Source of the DNA: a virus | IMG/VR virus record: IMGVR_UViG_3300036770_006893 | Span: 124,001 to 188,000 of that record | Reading direction: 5' to 3' (one strand) | DNA length: 64,000 bases | In this document: positions 49,020 to 57,242 of the stretch, one piece after another | Numbering within the stretch: the first letter of the stretch is position 1 | Layout: the number at the start of each line of letters is the position of its first letter | Translations under genes and position numbers: made by a program | Notes under the pieces: model-generated | The model's database searches: none | Seen by the model: the letters and a program-made list of their open reading frames with translations, nothing else | Told to the model about the DNA's origin: nothing

Positions 49020-49667
49020 TTATATAAGGGTTAATGCATTTAAATTATTTATTCTAAAACCGTAGATATTTGAATGCAATATATTATTTACATGTTGTTG
49101 GCGGTAAATATTGCCATTACATATGGTTTTTATATTGGTTTTTGTTTGTAAAAATTTGCAAGCAATAATATTGTCATTTATATCGTCCAGCATCATTCCA
49201 GATGATGGTAAAATAGTATCAATATTTAGGTCTTTTAAAATTTGGCAAACTTTAGCTAGTACATCATGTCCATATCTTCTATATTCTAAGACATATCTGA
49301 GCTGAACATTATTTTTTGAACATATATCAAGATTTGTTTTTATATCTTCTCTTAATTTATCATATTTACGATTAGTTATTGCCTTAGTGGGTATCATAAG
49401 GTCTATAAAAGAAATTTTATTGGATTTAGCTAGATGCTCAACCGTATAATTTCTTGTTTTTTGGTCAGAGAGACCGTAGGGAAAATCTATAGGGCAGCCG
49501 AATTTAATGTCGCTATCTACAGAAAATAGTTCAGATCTAATATAGTTTATAGAGTATGGTAGTAAGAATATATTTTGAAGACCATGCTTAATAGCTGTTT
49601 CGACATTAAATGTCGTTTCTGTCTCATTTATATCATAGTCATAGCAACAATATTCTATATGTGTCAT
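49020..49667 (-). CDS. DeoC-like aldolase-fold protein lacking the Schiff-base lysine
   Basis: A 215-residue protein with the layout of class I aldolases of the DERA/DeoC type: IKFGCPIDFPYGLSDQKTRN (compare V.FP.G), KISFIDLMIPTKAI, VQLRYVLEYRRYG (compare KvIlEt) and IDTILPSSGMMLDD. In DERA the last motif is IKTSTG, with a Schiff-base lysine; here the position is a Leu. A later lysine (IKTICNGNIY) remains. It may therefore be a binding protein or have another activity. It overlaps the protease gene by ATGA. Confidence 0.55.
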   Translation of the reverse strand: MTHIEYCCYDYDINETETTFNVETAIKHGLQNIFLLPYSINYIRSELFSVDSDIKFGCPIDFPYGLSDQKTRNYTVEHLAKSNKISFIDLMIPTKAITNRKYDKLREDIKTNLDICSKNNVQLRYVLEYRRYGHDVLAKVCQILKDLNIDTILPSSGMMLDDINDNIIACKFLQTKTNIKTICNGNIYRQQHVNNILHSNIYGFRINNLNALTLI

Positions 49668-50359
49668 ATTTTTTTACAGTAAGATTTGATGTAGTCTATA
49701 TTTGGAAATTTTTTAGTACCAAGTACCCCATCAGCAAATCCGTAATTAACAGCTTCTTCTGCTGTTAGTATCCAATCTCTTTTTGTTGCCAATTGTGTAA
49801 CGATATGTTTTTTTGCCATCATCTTTTTCCAATTTTTTTCTTTGCAAATCCTACTATTCATACACCTTTCGGTAAAGATGTCGATCATCTTATCGCTCTC
49901 TTTTTCGCTCCACTGAACCATGCTAAGTGCCGCTTTGTGCTCGTTGTCAACACTTATAGAACCATAATGGATTAAGAAGTTGGTGTTTGGAGTAAGTATC
50001 CTCAGGTCTGCTGCTTGTAGTAAAACACTACTACTTGATTCGACTTTTGCGTACGCTAGGATAGCTACCCTTGCTTTTGAATATTTTATTGCGTCAAAAA
50101 TACCCAAACAATCTTGCCAATCTCCTCCAGGCAAGTGCATATGAACTAGTATCGGTTCTAGAGATAATAAATTAAGGTATCGTAAATTTTTTTCAAATAT
50201 AACCGCGCTCTTGTAGTTTACTCCACCCTCCTCGTCACCGCCGTCTATAGAAGAGTGAAGGTAAATTTCTCTGTTTGGTATGTCTATATTATAAGAGTGA
50301 ATATATCCTATATCATATTCTATGTCGGAATATTTTTTATTTTTATTCATCATCATCAT
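49664..50359 (-). CDS. clpP: ClpP-like serine protease (possible prohead protease)
   Basis: A 231-residue protein of the ClpP/crotonase fold. The Gly-rich HMHLPGGDWQDCLGIFDAI segment (about residues 73-91) forms the oxyanion region, SSSSVLLQAADLRILTPN (about 111-128) has the catalytic Ser aligned to the first Ser, NFLIHYGS (about 129-136) the His, and the later AEEAVNYGFADGVLG (about 202-216) is the ClpP C-terminal signature. Phages use ClpP-fold enzymes to cut scaffold and capsid proteins. The capsid genes are not in the window, so that role is inferred. Confidence 0.75.
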   Translation of the reverse strand: MMMMNKNKKYSDIEYDIGYIHSYNIDIPNREIYLHSSIDGGDEEGGVNYKSAVIFEKNLRYLNLLSLEPILVHMHLPGGDWQDCLGIFDAIKYSKARVAILAYAKVESSSSVLLQAADLRILTPNTNFLIHYGSISVDNEHKAALSMVQWSEKESDKMIDIFTERCMNSRICKEKNWKKMMAKKHIVTQLATKRDWILTAEEAVNYGFADGVLGTKKFPNIDYIKSYCKKI

Positions 50360-50807
50360 TTTTATTTTCTAGAAAATTGTATATATTATTTTGAATAAGT
50401 AACATCGTGTCAGCATCATTGAATGCTTTTCCTATTGCTATTCTAAAGCGATATCTAGTAAAAATATCCAAGCACTCTACACCGTCTGTATTTTCTATGA
50501 GATCACATATTTTTGATGTTATATTAAAATTGGTATGACCCATCCAAAAATTAAAAATTTTACCACTGGCAGTATTCTCGTTTATTGGTATGATTCCCAT
50601 GGGCGTAGCTATAACTTTGATACCCTTAACAATTTTTGGTATATAGCTATTATTTTGTGGTGGCCATTCATAATCCTCACCAGGATACTCATCCTCTGGG
50701 TCAACATCAGATTGGTTGTCGTTTGTTTCGCGATAAATATCGTCGTCGATATCTTCGCCAAATGGATCAAACCATTTTTGCCATATAATAGTATTGTTTT
50801 GTTTCAT
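50343..50807 (-). CDS. hypothetical protein with acidic linker
   Basis: A 154-residue protein. The first 45 residues are very acidic (PFGEDIDDDIYRETNDNQSD) and probably flexible; the rest is a compact alpha/beta domain (IVKGIKVIATPMGIIPIN, GKIFNFWMGHTNFNITS, RYRFRIAIGKAFNDAD). The C-terminus is again acidic. Such proteins are frequent near phage head genes, but I recognise no family. A promoter with a consensus-like -10 box ends 7 bases before its ATG, implying a leaderless mRNA. Confidence 0.6.
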   Translation of the reverse strand: MKQNNTIIWQKWFDPFGEDIDDDIYRETNDNQSDVDPEDEYPGEDYEWPPQNNSYIPKIVKGIKVIATPMGIIPINENTASGKIFNFWMGHTNFNITSKICDLIENTDGVECLDIFTRYRFRIAIGKAFNDADTMLLIQNNIYNFLENKNDDDE

Positions 50808-50814
50808 ACTATGT

Positions 50815-50842
50815 ATGATAATCGCTGGCGACCGTGGATCAA
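50815..50842 (-). promoter_or_regulatory. sigma70-like promoter giving a leaderless mRNA
   Basis: TTGATC (50837-50842) and TATCAT (50815-50820) are 16 bases apart. The -10 box ends 7 bases before the ATG at 50805-50807, and no ribosome site is visible. The geometry is the same as before the dCMP deaminase gene. Confidence 0.55.
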
Positions 50843-50849
50843 TACGTAA

Positions 50850-51302
50850 TTATAGTCTAAAGACATTTAGTGGCCTAACCACTGGTAAATTTTTTGAAAT
50901 ATTTTTTGTTAAATCTTTTTCTAATTCATTTTCTAGTATTGGAAAAAAATATAGCACATTTTGTAAGAATAGTTTTTTATTTAGGTCTTTGGTGTCTTTC
51001 ATCGTTTTTTCCACTAGATTTATGATTTGATCATGAACTAATCCGTTTGTTATATAGACCAAAAAATTTGCATAGTTTTCTGCTTGATCCAGTAAAGCGT
51101 TTTGATCATTGTTGGTGTCAGAAATATCTGGAGTATTTACTAGCATTGAAATATAATTATCTTCATATAACCCAAATATTACAGAGCCATTATCTGTGAT
51201 ATTTTTTTTTGTAGTGTTTTCAATATCGGGTTCGATTTTTTGAGAACTGTTTATTTTAAGCAATGTTAAAAACTTTTCGTATATTTTTAATAATATTTTC
51301 AT
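50850..51302 (-). CDS. hypothetical protein
   Basis: A 150-residue protein, helical with a polar middle. Possible motifs: DNGSVIFGLYEDNYISMLVN looks like a strand pair, and LYFFPILENELEKDLTKN is a C-terminal helix. No family recognised. It overlaps the previous gene by 47 bases, which is long for this genome but leaves both frames intact. Confidence 0.5.
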   Translation of the reverse strand: MKILLKIYEKFLTLLKINSSQKIEPDIENTTKKNITDNGSVIFGLYEDNYISMLVNTPDISDTNNDQNALLDQAENYANFLVYITNGLVHDQIINLVEKTMKDTKDLNKKLFLQNVLYFFPILENELEKDLTKNISKNLPVVRPLNVFRL

Positions 51303-51612
51303 TATTTGTTTTATTTAGAGGAATAAAATAACCACTTGTATTAGTAACGCCAAATGGAACAATACAAAAATATGAGAGCATTAGTTTATTTTCATAATTG
51401 TCAATATCTAATGTAGTAAATTGATACATATCGCAAACTACGTCATTAAAAAATTTAGAGAACAGTTTTTTGATATTAAGCTCCATATCTTCATTAGTTG
51501 ATATCGCTGCTGATGGTGGTGTTATCACATCTTCTGAAACAGACAATATCTCATAGAGCAGATTGGTCTTATTTCTTGTAAAAACATAAATACATACATT
51601 AGCTTCTATCAT
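51256..51612 (-). CDS. hypothetical protein, degenerate Nudix-like fold
   Basis: A 118-residue protein whose layout recalls Nudix proteins: strand NVCIYVFTRNKTNLLYEILS, Pro-rich loop, helix ISTNEDMELNIKKLFSKFF, strand LSYFCIVPFGV. The essential Nudix box (REUXEEXG) is absent, so activity is doubtful. It begins 14 bases inside the sigma-factor gene. Confidence 0.35.
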   Translation of the reverse strand: MIEANVCIYVFTRNKTNLLYEILSVSEDVITPPSAAISTNEDMELNIKKLFSKFFNDVVCDMYQFTTLDIDNYENKLMLSYFCIVPFGVTNTSGYFIPLNKTNNENIIKNIRKVFNIA

Positions 51613-52183
51613 AGGATTTAATCAGCTCCAGTCCCCTTTTGATATTTTGTCTAACAGCTTCTCTAGACACATTGAAAACCTTACCAATTTCGGATAGCGT
51701 TTTGTCTTCGAAATAATACATATATATTTGTTTTCTTTGTTTTTCGGATATGATCGAGCTATTCAAGATAGAATCTAGAGCAAAACTTAAGTCTTCTGCG
51801 CTTTCGTTCTGAATAGCTATTTCTAATGGATCTTTTTGTTTTTTATCGACAATTAAATGAGCATGGGTATTATCGTCATTAATATAATTATCTATGCTTA
51901 GGCATTTTTGCTTTTTATATTTTGATGTAATGTATGTTTGTATGGCCCATATAGCACATTGATTTCTGTATGAGTACAGCGTTTTCTGTTTACCAGAAGC
52001 ACCGACCCTATCAGGATCAAACCTCCAGTCGGCATACATAATAGCCGTAGCAACATCCGATATAGCCTCTTCGCTTTTAAGCATCTCAGTAGACAAACCG
52101 TTATAAAATTTTGGTGCAAATTTTGCAATAGTTTTTTTAGCTAATGAAATATATGTGGATAGAGAATCTTTTACTTCTGGCAT
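51599..52183 (-). CDS. sigma factor, region 4 with phage-type N-terminus
   Basis: A 194-residue protein. The C-terminal third is sigma-70 region 4: ISEKQRKQIYMYYFEDKTLS and FNVSREAVRQNIKRGLELI, a typical -35-binding helix-turn-helix. The N-terminal two-thirds (STYISLAKKTIAKFAPKF, WAIQTYITSKYKKQ) look like a region-2 relative, as in T4 gp55-type phage sigma factors. It probably switches host RNA polymerase to phage late promoters. It lies upstream of the structural genes, and a TTGACA at 52236-52241 is a possible -35 for it. Confidence 0.8.
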   Translation of the reverse strand: MPEVKDSLSTYISLAKKTIAKFAPKFYNGLSTEMLKSEEAISDVATAIMYADWRFDPDRVGASGKQKTLYSYRNQCAIWAIQTYITSKYKKQKCLSIDNYINDDNTHAHLIVDKKQKDPLEIAIQNESAEDLSFALDSILNSSIISEKQRKQIYMYYFEDKTLSEIGKVFNVSREAVRQNIKRGLELIKSYDRS

Positions 52184-52229
52184 TGTTAATTTAATCCTTA
52201 TGTTGTGTCCTAATAAATTTATTGATACT

Positions 52230-52958
52230 TTACTTTGTCAATTTTTTCCACTGTTCTGGATCTGGCCTATCTTTATCCCCAGGTTTAGCTGGCTTATAAT
52301 TTTTTCCTTCTCGTTCTTTTTTCTTACGAATATTTTCCCATAGGCCAGGAAGATTTTTTGCTGCCTCTGCTCCTTCTGTATCGGTTTCAGTTTCGCCGAA
52401 CATTAGGAAATTATGAATTGTTAGCATATAGTCTTCTGTTACGGCGATTTTACCTTGTAGCCAGCTCTCTGTCAATCTTTCTTTTACGGAAGGGTTGGAT
52501 AGTGCATCTACAATCGCTTGAGCGTGTTGAGCAATAGACTGTATGGAACCCATACTCATTTGATAAAAGTCGTACTTGTATTCCATAAGTTCCATTTCTG
52601 GGCTTTCATCTTCCATGTCTTCTACTTGTGTAAAATCGCCATCTTCTGCTTTTGCTGTTTTAATACCAAGCTTATCTTTGGTCGCTTTCGGTAAAGCAGC
52701 AACAAATTCTGGACCTTTGCGCTTAGCCATGTTGTATAATTTTTTAATAAATACATCGTAACTCATTTGTCCCTTCATGCGACCAAAATTACTGATTGCA
52801 TCAGGAACATCAGATGGAGAAACAATTGGGAAAGAACGAGTTTCGGGAAATAAAAAGTCACTATCTTTAAGATCACTTCTTTTTTTACCTTTATACGTTT
52901 TTTGTGCAGCTTCTATGGAGTCCTGAATATCAGATAGTATTTCAGTATATCTTTTCAT
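52230..52958 (-). CDS. DUF6582-like protein
   Basis: A 242-residue protein. The segment SDFLFPETRSFPIVSPSDVP with AISNFGRMKGQMSYDVF is close to DUF6582, a small domain found in phage and bacterial proteins that often lies near head or protease genes. The rest is acidic and helical (GIKTAKAEDGDFTQVEDMED). The C-terminus is Lys/Pro-rich. Its stop is close to the sigma factor gene; function unknown. Confidence 0.6.
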   Translation of the reverse strand: MKRYTEILSDIQDSIEAAQKTYKGKKRSDLKDSDFLFPETRSFPIVSPSDVPDAISNFGRMKGQMSYDVFIKKLYNMAKRKGPEFVAALPKATKDKLGIKTAKAEDGDFTQVEDMEDESPEMELMEYKYDFYQMSMGSIQSIAQHAQAIVDALSNPSVKERLTESWLQGKIAVTEDYMLTIHNFLMFGETETDTEGAEAAKNLPGLWENIRKKKEREGKNYKPAKPGDKDRPDPEQWKKLTK

Positions 52959-53607
52959 TGTAATATTTCCTTAGCTTTGGTTGTAAATGATTAAATAATG
53001 TTTTACTAAATATTAAAGAAGCTTTATTATCTGTGGGATAATGAACGCCTTGAATAACTCTTGCTCTAGCCGTTTCTAATACAATATGGTCTAATTCTTT
53101 AGTATTAATCTGTTGAAATAGATGTTTAAGTATATTAGCAACTAAACTGCTATACACCGTATGTCCAGAAGGATATGCTGCTGTATGATGAGTATCTGTT
53201 AATATAATGTCAATATCTACACCATAAATATCGGCCAATTGATTGGGTCTTGCTCTATTCCAATAGCTTTTAGTATTTAGCAAAACAGGCTTAACTATGT
53301 CATAGAATAGGTCTATATAGTTTTGTGGATAGTTTAGCTTATATTTTTTAAGAAGTAAAATAAAGGGCTTGTCTAGGTCTTTATCAACACTATAAACTAA
53401 AGATACATCTTCTTTTGATCTGTTTTTTGTCGATTTAGAGATTAATATCAGCTCATCTCTGGTTTTATCGCTAGTGTTTTGTGGGGGAGGGTCTAGAATT
53501 TTTTTCCAGTCAAAATCAATAAGATTTGACATGGGTTTTTCTAGATATATAGTATCATATCCAATAGAATTAATTTTATCTTTGGATAAAAAATATGGTA
53601 AATTCAT
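52942..53607 (-). CDS. soluble PAP2-superfamily phosphatase
   Basis: A 221-residue protein with all three PAP2 signatures: KSYWNRARPNQ (KX6RP-like, about residues 112-122), YPSGHTVYSS (PSGH, about 146-155) and ARARVIQGVHYPTD (SRX5HXXXD-like, about 190-203). No membrane helices are visible, unlike lipid phosphatases, so it resembles soluble bacterial acid phosphatases or vanadium haloperoxidases. Possible substrates are phosphorylated sugars or nucleotides in the many glycan and nucleotide pathways here. Confidence 0.8.
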   Translation of the reverse strand: MNLPYFLSKDKINSIGYDTIYLEKPMSNLIDFDWKKILDPPPQNTSDKTRDELILISKSTKNRSKEDVSLVYSVDKDLDKPFILLLKKYKLNYPQNYIDLFYDIVKPVLLNTKSYWNRARPNQLADIYGVDIDIILTDTHHTAAYPSGHTVYSSLVANILKHLFQQINTKELDHIVLETARARVIQGVHYPTDNKASLIFSKTLFNHLQPKLRKYYNEKIY

Positions 53608-53619
53608 ATTATTGCTTTT

Positions 53620-54338
53620 TTATTTTAATAATAGTCTATATACTATTGCCTTACTTTGATTAATTGTTAGTCCTGACTTTAAGGAATATTCTTTAATAAT
53701 GTCTTGTTTTGATCTAGTATTTTTATTTTTGATCGACTGAAATATTTCTAGTTTTTTCTTTTTGGTTAAGCCTATATATTCTGGCTTATATAATCTAAGC
53801 CAATCTTTAAATTTTGATCTTGATATTTTATGTCTATCAGCAAAAGATTGTTGAGATTCTAGTGGATTGGTGGCCCAAATTTCTATTAGATTTATTATTT
53901 CTGAATATGGTTTAGTTAAATTCCTATCCCTATTAGCTTTTCTAATGTTTTGATTTCTGTTAATATTTTTGAGAGCATTAGAGATTCTTTGTTTAGTTTG
54001 TTCGGTTTTTGACTTATGACACAAAGAAAGATCCTGTGCCGAAGATAAAACATTAGTTAATAATCCTCCATCAGATTTTTTACCAAACCATCTTATTAAG
54101 AATTCTTCTCTATCTTTTAGATCTTCTATATCATCAGTCTTCCATCATATTCTTAATTCAAAATCATATTTAGCTATTATATTTAATTTTTGTGGATTAG
54201 ATTTTTCTCGTCTATGATTTTTTCTCTGTGATAAAGATTTTTATCGCCACTAGCTATTCCTATATAAAATAAATGCTCAGACAAGCTATTAGTTTTATAG
54301 GTTATATTTTTTTTATATAATCCATAAACATAGTTCAT
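53620..54338 (-). pseudogene. GIY-YIG homing endonuclease with frameshift and stop codon
   Basis: The frame opens at ATG 54336-54338 with YVYGLYKKNI and FYIGIASGDKN, the GIY-YIG motif, and then runs to a stop. A different frame continues with REKSNPQKLNIIAKYDFELR, then a TGA (54145-54147), then WKTDDIEDLKDREEFLIRW, GGLLTNVLSSAQDL and a NUMOD3-like SKTEQTKQRISNALKN to 53620. The shift falls at a run of six A residues (54218-54223 in plus coordinates) where seven would keep the frame. It is a decayed homing endonuclease, unless the run is a sequencing error. The 3' part may still encode a DNA-binding fragment. Confidence 0.85.
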
Positions 54339-54390
54339 TTTGGTGATTCTCCAAAACATTATACGCCTAATCGCTAGGAGATCACCAAAA
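54339..54390 (-). repeat. inverted repeat between the endonuclease remnant and 54396 gene
   Basis: Left arm 54339-54352 and right arm 54377-54390 are complementary apart from one bulged base (stem of about 12 base pairs, loop of about 24). It reads TTTTTGGTGATCTCC on the minus strand before the loop, and the loop contains TATAAT. It could act as a terminator, or be the insertion site of the endonuclease. Confidence 0.5.
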
Positions 54391-54395
54391 ATAAC

Positions 54396-54935
54396 TTAGT
54401 CCTCTACAGGAGAACTTGCTCTCCATTGACGACAACTCCAATATCTGGCTTTCCATTTGGGGCCGGGATTATCACAATTATGTCTTGCTCTAAAGCTTTT
54501 ACGTCTAGCAGGATTGTCTCTTTTTATATCCATATCGGGGCTGCCAAAATTAACTTTGACAACATTGCCTTTTTCATTTTTTACATACACACTAAATTTT
54601 TTAGGACCATCAGGCGTTCTGAAAGGTTTATTTAAAGTTACTTTTCTGCCTTGATATTCCGATGCAGATACGATGTTTCCTTCTTCATCATAAATTTGAT
54701 TTATTTCTATGTCCCATATAAATTCGTCCCACTCATCATCCCATGAGCAATTTTTTGCGAACAGCTGATCATGTACGCGCTCTATAATTGAAGCTTTATT
54801 ATCTGATGCTTGACTAAGGCATACTGCGATTCTTTGTTGTGAGTTTGGGTACTCTTTTTTCATAACATCGCTGCTCATGCAACGACTTACATATTTTTGT
54901 TTGTCTTCGCTAGGTTTTTTTTCTGGTATTGGCAT
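54396..54935 (-). CDS. phage head/structural protein-like, conserved N- and C-terminal motifs
   Basis: A 179-residue protein. The N-terminus (MPIPEKKPSEDKQKYVSRCM ... MKKEYPNSQQRIAVCLSQ) is a module common at the start of phage head-protein genes, with conserved Cys. The C-terminus has SFRARHNCDNPGPKWKARYW, a short conserved cysteine/aromatic motif. I chose the ATG at 54933-54935 since GGAG lies 7 bases before it. Its role is uncertain; a scaffold, portal-associated or core protein is possible. Confidence 0.65.
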   Translation of the reverse strand: MPIPEKKPSEDKQKYVSRCMSSDVMKKEYPNSQQRIAVCLSQASDNKASIIERVHDQLFAKNCSWDDEWDEFIWDIEINQIYDEEGNIVSASEYQGRKVTLNKPFRTPDGPKKFSVYVKNEKGNVVKVNFGSPDMDIKRDNPARRKSFRARHNCDNPGPKWKARYWSCRQWRASSPVED

Positions 54936-54945
54936 AGTGGTCTCC

Positions 54946-56019
54946 TTAAAGACCAATACACCTTTGTATAGTTTTAGCGGTATTATCCCATGAGTATTTT
55001 TTAGCCGTATTGATACCATTTATATTCGTTTTTATACCGTTTTGATATACATGTCTCATATATCCTATTGCTTGATCTATTTGTTTTTGGCTTATTTTAG
55101 CCCAATGTCCTTGGCCTTTAAACGCTTTTCCATCGAATGCTGGTTCTGTAGTATCTATGTCGATAAGATACGAATTTTGGCTATTGCAGAATTCTGTATG
55201 GGCTGAGAAATTGGTTGCTATTACTGGCTTATTCATTGCCATGCACTCTAGTAGTTCAAGATTCCAGCCTTCTGCTCTGGATGGAAATATACCGCAATCT
55301 GCCTGGGCTATTAATTCGGCTATTTGAAAATGCGTATCTACACCATTAAATAACTTAATGTTGTTGTGACTATAGATATTTTTCCATTTTTCTAATTCTT
55401 CTTTAGATGAGTAAGAGTTTGTGTTTTCAGACGCCAAGATCCATAGTTCTACATCTTCATTATCAGGAAATGCATCCCGAAAAATATTTAATAGTATATC
55501 ATGCCCTTTTCTAATTTCCCACTTACCAATATTAAGAAAAACAAACTTATTCTTGTATTGATATTTCTGATTAAGTTCTGCATTAAAAATATTTAGATCA
55601 ACACCCAAAGGGCAAACAAAAGTCTCCGTGTCAATATTATTCTTTTCAATTATATTTTTTGCCCATTGACTAGTAACAAATAATGCATCTGGAACGGTCA
55701 TGTGTTTTTTTTCAAGATCGTTAAAAGTATCAAGCTCAAAAAAAGGAAAGGCAAAATATTTTCCTCTACCTATTTTTTGTATAAGATCAAACTGATGCCA
55801 AATTTTAACGAAAGGGGCGTCTATATCTAAGTTATTGACGGAATTAACTACAAGCTCAGAGAAGAAATCATATTCCTTTTGATCTTCTACATAAGAGCTA
55901 CCTATAGGAAAAAGACTAATATTTTTAGAAAATGTATTATATATGCTTTTAAGTATATTTTTTGATACTATACCATATCCAGTGCTATTTATAGGACAAG
56001 AGACGTTTATATTGTTCAT
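54946..56019 (-). CDS. GT4-family glycosyltransferase
   Basis: A 357-residue retaining glycosyltransferase. The N-terminal part begins NINVSCPINSTGYGIVSKNI (Gly-rich acceptor loop). The donor domain opens at KFVFLNIGKWEIRKGHDILL and has the EX7E region at FPSRAEGWNLELLECMAMNK (about residues 247-266), with Glu-Gly-x-x-Leu preceding. The C-terminus (YSWDNTAKTIQRCI) is a typical GT4 end. It follows the GMP reductase gene after a 120-base gap. Confidence 0.85.
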   Translation of the reverse strand: MNNINVSCPINSTGYGIVSKNILKSIYNTFSKNISLFPIGSSYVEDQKEYDFFSELVVNSVNNLDIDAPFVKIWHQFDLIQKIGRGKYFAFPFFELDTFNDLEKKHMTVPDALFVTSQWAKNIIEKNNIDTETFVCPLGVDLNIFNAELNQKYQYKNKFVFLNIGKWEIRKGHDILLNIFRDAFPDNEDVELWILASENTNSYSSKEELEKWKNIYSHNNIKLFNGVDTHFQIAELIAQADCGIFPSRAEGWNLELLECMAMNKPVIATNFSAHTEFCNSQNSYLIDIDTTEPAFDGKAFKGQGHWAKISQKQIDQAIGYMRHVYQNGIKTNINGINTAKKYSWDNTAKTIQRCIGL

Positions 56020-56141
56020 TTTTAATATACCTTATTATGTGTGTTATTAACTTGAATAAATATTGTTTTTACTAATTTTGTTACATATATCTATATAGAA
56101 TTGGTATTATGCGATTCATAATGTTTTGCTCATTATATAGT

Positions 56142-57242
56142 TTATACGCCAAAAACTGGATTTTTGTTGGAATGAATTTGATTAACTCTATAAAATTGTC
56201 CACACTTACTCATATGCTTGATAGATCTAGCCCCTATATAACAGCAGCATGATCTTATACCTCCTAATAATTCTTGAACCACCGTATTTGTTGTTCCTTT
56301 ATAAGGGACTGTAATTTTAGTGCCTTCTGAAGCCCTATATTTTTTAATATTATCCTCATATGTTTCTTGAGCATGATGTGTGCTCATACCATAATACGTG
56401 AAACTACCTTTAGTTTTTTTATTCGATTCTAATATTGTAGAATAATCTCCTCCAAATTCCCATTCTCCTTCGCTCTCATCAACACCAGCAAAATATCCTC
56501 CCAGCATTACAAAATCAGCACCGCCGCATAGAGCCTTACAAACATCTCCAACGTTTTTATGACCACCATCAGAACAGATCAATCCAGGTTTTTTATCTCC
56601 GTTTTGAAGACCATGTGCCACATAAGCATTTTCTAAACAACAGCTCAACTGAGGCAAACCGCATCCTGTCAAGAAACGAGTTGTACATGCGGACCCGCCA
56701 CCAATGCCGCATTTTACAATATCTACGCCACCATAAATAATCAGTTCTTGGGTCGAAGAAGTATTGGTTATATTACCGGCTATAATAATACTTTCTGGGA
56801 AATTATCTCTTACTTTTTTACAATACTTAACAAAAACGTCCATATGTCCATTTGGTACATCTATACAGATATTAGGCTGTATATTGATTTTATTTTTTAG
56901 TTCAAGTAAATGATTTAAGTCACTTTTTTTATATCCAATAGATACAAATGTATAATCTATATTATCTGGATAATCCTTGAAGTACTGAAATAATTCATCT
57001 ACAGTATGATATTTATGTAAGCAAGCTATAATTTTATGACGAGCTAGTGCTATAGCCATAGAAAAACTACAAAAGCTCATATTTGCACATATGATAGGTA
57101 CTCCATTCCAAACTCTTGGAGAATGATAAAAGTGAAAAGTTCGACTAATATCTATATCCGATCTACTAGTAAGGGTAGATCTTTGAGGAGCAATTAATAC
57201 ATCATCAAAATCAAGTTTGGTTTCATTAATTATTTTTTGCAT
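56142..57242 (-). CDS. guaC: GMP reductase
   Basis: A 366-residue member of the IMPDH/GMP reductase family. DFDDVLIAPQRSTLTSRSDI is the typical N-terminus. The catalytic loop is CGIGGGSACTTRFLTGCGLP (about residues 180-199) with the reactive Cys. Then ICSDGGHKNVGDVCKALCGG, DFVMLGGYFAG, and YYGMSTHHAQETYEDN with YRASEGTKITVPYKG are GMPR-specific rather than IMPDH-specific. No CBS domains are present. It deaminates GMP to IMP with NADPH, reshaping the purine pool. A phage-encoded GMPR is unusual. Confidence 0.88.
   Translation of the reverse strand: MQKIINETKLDFDDVLIAPQRSTLTSRSDIDISRTFHFYHSPRVWNGVPIICANMSFCSFSMAIALARHKIIACLHKYHTVDELFQYFKDYPDNIDYTFVSIGYKKSDLNHLLELKNKINIQPNICIDVPNGHMDVFVKYCKKVRDNFPESIIIAGNITNTSSTQELIIYGGVDIVKCGIGGGSACTTRFLTGCGLPQLSCCLENAYVAHGLQNGDKKPGLICSDGGHKNVGDVCKALCGGADFVMLGGYFAGVDESEGEWEFGGDYSTILESNKKTKGSFTYYGMSTHHAQETYEDNIKKYRASEGTKITVPYKGTTNTVVQELLGGIRSCCCYIGARSIKHMSKCGQFYRVNQIHSNKNPVFGV

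Noticed and set aside
51256-51612. Full Nudix hydrolase
   Set aside because: The layout is similar but the catalytic Nudix box is missing, so I kept it as hypothetical.
54145-54147. TGA reassigned to tryptophan, as it would repair part of the endonuclease
   Set aside because: Many intact genes in the window end with TGA, including ATGA overlaps, and a frameshift is present as well, so decay is the simpler reading.
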